Below, in pieces: positions 50,980-60,267 of a stretch of DNA of 60,267 bases. Both the position numbers and the translations under genes were made by a program. This DNA comes from Aureobasidium sp. EXF-3400 (Eukaryota; Ascomycota; Dothideomycetes; Dothideales; Saccotheciaceae): positions 1-60,267 of the forward strand of contig SWBL01000317.1 in assembly GCA_024195585.1 (NCBI GenBank), written 5' to 3'. Below the pieces are notes generated by a model, which saw only the letters and a program-made list of their open reading frames with translations, was not told where the DNA came from and made no database searches. Position 1 is the stretch's first letter. Each line of letters starts with the position of its first letter.

Positions 50980-52700
50980 ATGGCCAGCAGACGCGAACGA
51001 GTCTTCAGCCGGAGAGAGGTTGAAGCTCTGATCGCTGAAGGCCGATCAATCATTGTCATGAATGGCAAGGTGCTCAAGGTAGATGCCTGGCTCAAATATC
51101 ACCCTGGTGGTGACAAGGCAATCATGCACATGGTTGGCAGAGATGCCACAGATGAGGTGACTGCGTATGTTGCTTGATCATGTCAATTGACTATAGCCGA
51201 GCTCTTTCTCATCTTGTACACAGTTTGCACTCCCCCGAAGCTCTTGAGCGTATGCACGCCTACCAGATTGGTGTTACTGAAGGCCGCTGGACCAATTTCC
51301 TGCCCCCAATCCAAGGTGGACAGTTTCGATTGAAAGATGTTGTCGACACCGAGGACCAAGTCTTTGATCACGAAAACGACTCGTCAAGCCAGGGAAGCTC
51401 AGGAGAGCCATCTCCTCTGTTCGAACCCGTCGATGCCCAACTTCGCCAGCGCAAGCCCGCCATGTCACGATCATCCTCTGCTACATCCATGTCTTCGCTG
51501 GACGTCGACAACGAGAAACCACACAACATTCACGACCCTGAGAGCGACTGGACGAAAGACCAGATAAAGAGCGACCTGGAGAGGTACCCCGAGCTTGATC
51601 CCAAGACACAAGATGATATTATGCAAAAGTACCGCCTGCTGGATCAGCGCATGAGAAGCGAAGGCCTCTACAACTGCAACTACAAATCCTACGCCATTGA
51701 GATCTCACGATACTCCTTCCTGTTTGGCATGTTCTTGACCACCTTGCACTACGGCTGGTACTGCACCTCTGCCGTGTTCATTGGTGCTTTCTGGCACCAA
51801 CTGGTCTTCAGCGCCCATGATGCCGGTCACATGGGAATTACCCACAACTTCCACGTCGACAGTGTTATAGGCATGTTTATTGCCGATTATCTCGGAGGCC
51901 TCAGTCTCGGATGGTGGAAGCGTAACCACAACGTCCACCACATCGTTACAAACTCTCCGGAACACGATCCTGATATTGAGCACATGCCGTTCTTTGCTAT
52001 TTCGCACCGCTTCTTCAAGTCGCTCCGGTCAACCTACTACGACCGTGTTATGACATACGACCCCTTTGCCAAGTTCGTCATTCAATATCAGCACTGGCTA
52101 TACTATCCCATCCTCTGCTTCGGTCGCTTCAATCTATACCGCCTAAGCTGGGAGTATCTCATCCTTGGTCTTGGTCCTCGCAAAGGCCCCGCCTGGTGGC
52201 ACCGCTGGTTCGAAATCGCTGGTCAATGCTTTTTCTGGTACTGGTTCGGATACCAAGTTGTGTACAAGAGCATCCCTGATGGCTGGAGCCGTTTTGCTTT
52301 CATCATGATCAGTCACGCCGTCACGATGCCCTTACATGTCCAGATCACGCTTAGTCACTTTGCCATGAGCACTGCTGATCTCGGCATCAATGAATCCTTC
52401 CCTCAACGCATGCTGCGCACAACCATGGATGTGGACTGCCCTCAATGGCTTGACTTCTTCCACGGTGGACTTCAATTCCAAGCCATCCACCATCTGTACC
52501 CGCGCATGCCTCGCCACAACTTACGTAGAGCTCAAAAGCTGGTCCAGGAGTTCTGCGACGAGGTGGAGATCCCGTACGCGATTTATGGCTTCTACGATGG
52601 AAACAAAGAAGTCATTGGACGTTTGGGAGATGTTGCTAGACAAGCTAAGATTTTGGCTGCTTGCCAGAGGAGTATCGCCGAGAGCGGCGAGATGCACTGA
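50980..52700 (+). CDS. Delta-8 sphingolipid desaturase with N-terminal cytochrome b5 domain
   Basis: Two exons, join(50980..51164,51224..52700), 553 aa. The 59-nt intron ends at CACAG and gives DEVTALHSPEALERM; an earlier AG (51195) is too close to the branch point. The cytochrome b5 domain at the N-terminus has the haem motif YHPGGDKAI and a second His in ALHSPEA. The desaturase has three His boxes: HDAGH (about residue 270), HNVHH (about 305) and QFQAIHH (about 490). Long hydrophobic stretches lie between. It probably places the delta-8 double bond in glucosylceramide long-chain bases at the ER. The standalone cytochrome b5 gene follows on the same strand. Confidence 0.9.
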
Positions 52701-53411
52701 AAAGTATCCGTCCTTTCTATAAATGATCTGTTTCTAGAGTATCAACGAATTATGTTCTGCCATCTTCAATTGATCGACTTGTGCTCGGATTGTATCTAGT
52801 AGTCACGATAGGTGAAGTTTGACGTGGCCGTGGAGGAAGAAGAAAAGTAGTCATAGGAATCGAGATAGCACGAAACTGAAGGCTTTGAGACAGGAGGGAG
52901 ATTAAATGTCAAGCATTACTCAGTAGATCCCCGAACCTTGGTCAGCGTCAAACCCACGGCAAATATCAAGAAAATAACAAGGGTATCCTTGATACAGCCC
53001 AAACAGACACAACAATCGAAAAAGGATTAACCTCGAGGGAACTGTCATCACAGGAGCGGAATCAGATGGGAATCTCGGAATATGGATGGAACGGAAGCCG
53101 CGCAGTGAGACGGAAAGAATTTCCACTTTGAGTGGGGATGGCCGAGGTGGAAGGGTCTCGATGTTTTCAACGAATCAGGAAGGGGCTTATTTTTCTGAGG
53201 GAAGTTGGCCCGGGGAAATCAGTTGATAGCCCGCCGATTGCTGGCTGCTGCTGCTTGTGAACTGTCAACTTCTTCGTTTCCTGTTTCTGCTTGTTCTATA
53301 CCAACGACTCTTGTCAACTTTTCTTCTCGACTCGCGCATTCGCTCTCACTCTGACACATCTCTGTCTTCTTGACCTTCTCGTCTCTACACACACCACACA
53401 TCACCGCCACC
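52701..53411. other. Intergenic region desaturase / cytochrome b5
   Basis: These 711 bp between two plus-strand genes hold the desaturase 3' UTR and the cytochrome b5 promoter. The last 130 bp before the ATG are pyrimidine-rich. No gene was recognised. Confidence 0.4.
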
Positions 53412-54216
53412 ATGTCTCAAGAATTCACCTACTCGGACATTGCCGAGCACAACACCAAGAAGGTGAGCAGAACCACGAGAGAGTTGCTAGACGCGCGAAA
53501 GAGGAGGATATACACAAAAGGGACGAGGAACACGCGCGTCTTCGACACGCTCAACAACTACTCTATCAACTTTTGTTTAAAGGAGCATCCCTGACTGACA
53601 TGATCTCAGGACATCTACATGGTTGTCCACGACAAAGTCTACGACTGCACAAGCTTCGTCGATGAGCACCCGTACGTTTCCTCCCTCTCATATTCAATCC
53701 GTCTCCTTCCTCTCAGCGAGACTCTCCTTCAACGAGATCCTCGAACTTGATTCAACCCTCTCAACACCCCACCTATCATCCTTCCCAAGAACCCCACTCT
53801 CGCAATAGTGTGGTATCACAAGAAAAAGCATCACCCTCTCAATCAATCACCCCACCATCAGCACAAAGAAACCCCCCTCTCTCAGTAAAAGACCCCCTCA
53901 CTAACCCTTCTTTCACAACAGCGGTGGTGAAGAAGTAATGCTCGACGTCGGCGGCCAAGACGCCACCGAAGCCTTCGAAGACGTCGGCCACAGCGACGAA
54001 GCCCGCGAGATCCTCGAGGGCCTGCTCGTCGGCACCGTAAAGCGCCAACCCGGCGACCCTACCCCCAAGTCCTCTGCTCAACCCACCTCCTCAAAGACAT
54101 CTGGCCCTGATGCTGCTGGTCTGGGTGCTGGTCTTTATGCTATCTTGCTGGTTGGTGGTGCTTTGGCTTACTTCGCATACTCTTACCTTCAGGCAAATGG
54201 TGAGGTCAAGAACTAA
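53412..54216 (+). CDS. CYB5: Cytochrome b5, tail-anchored
   Basis: Three exons, join(53412..53462,53610..53671,53922..54216), 135 aa. Haem-binding text: [40 protein letters not shown] and [12 protein letters not shown] (the two His ligands are in HPGG and GHS). A Ser/Thr/Pro linker precedes a C-terminal membrane anchor ([20 protein letters not shown]), so the protein is ER tail-anchored. It donates electrons to desaturases, hydroxylases and sterol enzymes. Introns are 147 and 250 nt, far longer than the usual ~55 nt; intron 2 is C/T-rich and has a CTAAC branch point. No snoRNA boxes were seen. Confidence 0.93.
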
Positions 54217-54746
54217 GGAACTCTTCTTTTCGTTGAGAATTGGCAGAAGTGAAAGATTGGCAGATGAAAGATATTGGACGATGGAGAAGATGCAAGAAAA
54301 GGGAGGAGAAGGAGAGTCTGCCTGGTACTAGAGCATACGGGAAGAGATCACCATCTTTCTCGATCCAGGCAGAAGAGAACAAGTCCGACACGAGCAAGGA
54401 AGCGGCGTTTTCGATCATCCTACCTTAGTGGCACAGAAGGGCGCCCAGTCAAGATCTTGAGGCGCATGTGTCTTCCCAGGAGTTGGTTAAAACAAATTTT
54501 ACATATTCCAAACCATCATGATTTCAGAAGAGAGGCAGTATGCCATGTACTTAAACTGCAAGCTGTGTAGTCTGGTATCATAGACGCTCTATCATTAAAC
54601 ATGTCTTCTTGATCATGTGGAGATGTACTTTGGAACAAGGTCTGATTGACTAAGTTAGATACGGAGAAAAGGAGAAGCCCATCTCATACACCAGCTTCAT
54701 CCACAAACGCCACTCTACGGCCGCGCCCACGTGTCGGCTTCCGCAT
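54217..54746. other. Convergent 3' intergenic region CYB5 / HSE1
   Basis: The 530 bp between convergent genes show A/G-rich sequence near CYB5 and no gene. Confidence 0.4.
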
Positions 54747-56763
54747 CTAGCGGTAGTAATCACTAGCATCATCTGCACTAGCCGCCGGTGGTGCGTACTG
54801 CTGCTGTTGCGGTGGCTGCTGTCCTTGCGGAGGAGGTGCACCCTGAGGATTGTAGGCCTGATAAGTAGGCGCCGATGCAGGGGGAGCAGAAGGTTGGGCA
54901 CCGCTCAGACTAGTATAGGACTGATTAGGGTGCTGCTGAGGTGGATACTGTGGGGGATACGAAGTAGTAGCTGTGTCTTGGGGTGGCTGGGCAGAGTAAA
55001 CAGACGTCGGGCTTTCAAAGCTCGAAGTGCGTTGTCGAATAGGCATTGGCTGTTGCTGCGGTGGTGCAGGAGGTGCGTTTGCGGGTTGTTGTGGTTGTTG
55101 CGAGTAGGTTAGAGGTGCCGGTACAGGGGCGCCAGCGCCGTAGACATGGTTGCGACCGTCGGTGGGACTCTCATAGGCATTCGTACTCAGTTCTTGCGGG
55201 TTACCCGAGTTAAGGGTATGGATGCTCTGAGGACGATTGTTGTATGACTGCATGCCAGGATTGTATGCGCCATCTCCAGGAGGAGCACTAGGACCTGGTC
55301 CCATGGGTTTGGGGCTCTGACGGGCTTCAGGTGGTGGTGCGCCATTGGGAAGAAAATGGAAAGGAGCTGGAGCTGGAGTTGCTGATGGATTGCTCATGGG
55401 TGGAGGGTAAGCATAGGCATTCTGCTGAGGCTCGGATGGTGGAGGTTGGTTGTAGAAGCGCTGATCAGGAGGAGGGCCTTGTGGTGGGTATCCGGATTGC
55501 ATGGGAGGGTAGGCGTTGTAGTAGCCGCCAGAATGTTGCCTGACTGGAGCAGAGTATTGCGGTTGCGACATTGACGATTCCAAAAGGGCCTCATAGTCGC
55601 GACGGGCCTTGATGAACTTCTCATTCAGCTGTGTAAACTCATCTGTGAAGTGTTAGTGTCGGCTTGTCCGGATCAATTTGTTCTACAACAACTCACCCTT
55701 CTTTTGCGAATACTTTCCAATAAGCTCAATCAGCTTGGGTCGGATGGACAAGGTCTGGTTGTAAAGATCGGTAATCTCGTCCTCGCTGCCTGTGTCGCGC
55801 GAGTTCTCACCCCTGACACTCAACAGGGCCAACAACTTCTCAACATTTCTAATCTGTGAGAAGACATCTGCCTCAGTCTGTGCATCTCTTTCGAGCTCCT
55901 CCCTGGTAGGGTCTTGTAGCTTCTCGACGTAGTTCAGGGGGAAAATGCCCGTCTGGCCACGCAGAGATCCTTTCCACCAGTCTTTGTACACAGATTCGAT
56001 GACAGCAATCACATCGCCCTTCTTAAAAGCCAGCTCACCAGGCTCGGAGGGAATAAAGTCATAGAGAGCCTTGACTCTGCTCACCGTGGCAGCCGTTGTA
56101 CCTTGCTGAGCATCGGACTGAGGATGAGGCGAGTTTGCCGAGGCAGCCTCTGGTTCGGGTGCTTTCTCTTTCAGACTCAAGGCGAGAGCCATCTGCAGCT
56201 CTTCCTCTTCTTTGCGACGGTCGGTGTCCTCGATCTGACGCTTGACAGGCTTGCTAGGTGGGGCGAGACCAGGGTTTGAAGAGCGTAGCTTGTCATAGGC
56301 CTGCTCCATGATGCCCAGGTCGGGGTTTCCTTGGAACATATCTTTCCATTCTTGCATACGCTCGAGTATCTTGCTCTTGACTTGCTGATGGGTGTTGCGG
56401 TCGGCAGCCAAACGAAGCAGAGCGTCGGTGAAGGAGCGGGAGGACAACTCTCTATGGATGGGGCCACCGCAGTTTTGCGACAGAGCATTGGCGAGCTCAA
56501 GTGTGTACAGCTGAACGTTGGCGTTGCGGTGGGCGAGGCGCTTGATCAAGGCAGCCGTGACGGACTGAGGTCCTGTAGGCGAGGTGGATACGCGATCGCA
56601 GACATCGAGTATGAGGGCCCAGTTCTCGGAGGTCAAGTTCTCGTCGGTCGCCTTGGCTGTTGTGGCAGCATTAGTACTCTGTGACGGTACATAGTCGTCT
56701 GGCTGGTTAGGAGAGCTACTCACTGACGACCTCGTCGAACGTGTTTGCTTGAGCGCGAAACAT
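54747..56763 (-). CDS. HSE1: ESCRT-0 subunit HSE1 (STAM-like)
   Basis: Three exons, complement(join(54747..55642,55697..56656,56724..56763)), 631 aa. Exon 1 is short (MFRAQANTFDEVV). The VHS domain covers about residues 8-140 (KATDENLTSENWALILDVCD, AALIKRLAHRNANVQLYTLE). A ubiquitin-interacting motif follows (EEEELQMALALSLKEK), then an SH3 domain (RVKALYDFIPSEPGELAFKK to GIFPLNYVEKL), a GAT-like helical region and a long Pro/Gln/Tyr-rich tail. Hse1 pairs with Vps27 on endosomes and sorts ubiquitinated cargo into multivesicular bodies. Introns are 54 and 67 nt. Confidence 0.95.
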
Positions 56764-57632
56764 GGCAGCTTCGTTAATCGATTGTAAACTGAACGAGAGT
56801 AGCTCCTAGTGATCTCTCAGAAACAAAATTGCTAAGTTGCTGCCTGAGCACTTGGATGTGTTTGGTCAAGTTGCTCGTCTCGGCAACTGAGGGCATGTGA
56901 ACACCCTCCCCCGGACATCAAGTCACACGTCATTTCCGAGCGGCGAGCTGCTGCCATTCTCCAACTCACTCTGCTCTTGCCACCACCAAACCAAACCTTG
57001 ACGCGCATCGTTTCAAAGACCGCGCAACACTTGTCTTCACTGCCTCCACTGCACTGCCTCGACCAGAGATCAACACTTTCGATACACAGCCGCTTCGTCG
57101 ACCCAAGTGCAGCTATGGGAACAACCTGGCATAATCTTCTGTCCGTAAAGTCTTGTGCAATGCTATAGATAGTTACAATGCAAGAGCCTTCAGCATGAAT
57201 CATGGTGAGCATTCTTGTGACCGGGTTGTTTCATCTTGACCTTTGCCATGGTCTTCTTTCGTTGGTATACTGACAAAAAACAATTGTTCGCCTGTAAACA
57301 CCCATCGCTCTCTCAATTCCCTCTCCCTCTGTAATGCTGCCAGTGCAGAGACCGGATCCTTTGATGTCGACACCCAAACAAAATCCACACTCAATCGTAG
57401 GGGGATTTACCAGACTAAACCTCATCGACCAATCGTGACACTTCCCCAGTTCCGTTCCTGGACTCAAGTATGGCCCAGGAATACCGAATGTTAGTCTATG
57501 TCAGAAAAGATGAATCTACATCTCAAATGGCCATGTCGTATCTCATAGAAGAGAAATAAAAAAAATGTCCGTAACTCAAATGCATGCAAATGCTCGAACC
57601 GTACTCGCGGTTCAAATGGTTTGTGGTGTTTA
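56764..57632. other. Intergenic region, HSE1 upstream and kinase 3' end
   Basis: These 869 bp hold the HSE1 promoter and the 3' UTR of the PAK kinase. An A-rich run (gaaataaaaaaaatg, near 57546) lies in the kinase 3' flank. No gene was recognised. Confidence 0.4.

Positions 57633-60267
<2,635 letters not shown>

Noticed and set aside
51165..51195. Use of the first AG (51195) as acceptor in the desaturase intron
   Set aside because: It lies only a few bases after the likely branch point and would add RALSHLVHS before the conserved LHSPEALERM.

Overview
This is a nuclear, gene-dense piece of a filamentous ascomycete genome (Pezizomycotina). The evidence is 29 protein genes on both strands with small GT-AG introns of mostly 48-70 nt and CTAAC/CTGAC-type branch points, a DASH-complex Spc34, a cytochrome b5-fused delta-8 sphingolipid desaturase, a Crh-type GH16 cell-wall enzyme, a fused Ade2, and several proteins seen only in filamentous fungi. 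A Dothideomycete such as a black yeast (Aureobasidium-like) is my guess from the protein flavour; nothing in the window proves the genus. I found no rRNA, tRNA, CRISPR array or transposase gene. All exon joins were read by eye from splice signals and protein continuity.

Left part (1-24 kb): HEP59/Tls1-like splicing protein (-), DsbA-like oxidoreductase (+), CCCH zinc-finger protein (-), a 1.6-kb gene-free stretch, a Ser/Thr-rich secreted protein (+), TAF12 (+), CMR1 (-), Mtf2-like mitochondrial protein (+), a conserved fungal protein (-), a VPS62-domain protein (-), a TFIIIC triple-barrel subunit (+), ADE2 (-) and ribosomal protein eL18 (-), which has a GC-AG intron.

Middle part (24-41 kb): YPR011C-type mitochondrial carrier (-), a histone-H1-tail-like Lys/Ala-rich protein (-), NAD-glutamate dehydrogenase GDH2 (-), a GPI-anchored Crh-like GH16 enzyme (-), the divergent pair RPN3 (-)/SPC34 (+), a prion-like WW protein (+) and COQ9 (+). 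Two copies of a 212-bp hairpin-forming element lie in intergenic DNA at 24253-24464 and 37780-37991. They are 79% identical with no indel, and most substitutions in their helices keep RNA pairing. This is the most interesting unexplained structure in the window.

Right part (41-60 kb): MCM2 (-), whose start codon sits on a 5-nt first exon, diverges from a UBR7/Mlo2-like protein (+) across a 209-bp promoter with an MluI cell-cycle box. Then come NIF3 (-)/BolA (+) as a divergent pair, COG6 (-), the sphingolipid desaturase (+), cytochrome b5 (+), the ESCRT-0 subunit HSE1 (-) and the 3' part of a Cla4/Ste20-type PAK kinase (-) that runs off the window end. The genes are mostly unrelated housekeeping functions; plausible functional neighbours are NIF3/BolA (metal and iron-sulfur related families) and desaturase/cytochrome b5 (electron transfer to lipid desaturation).
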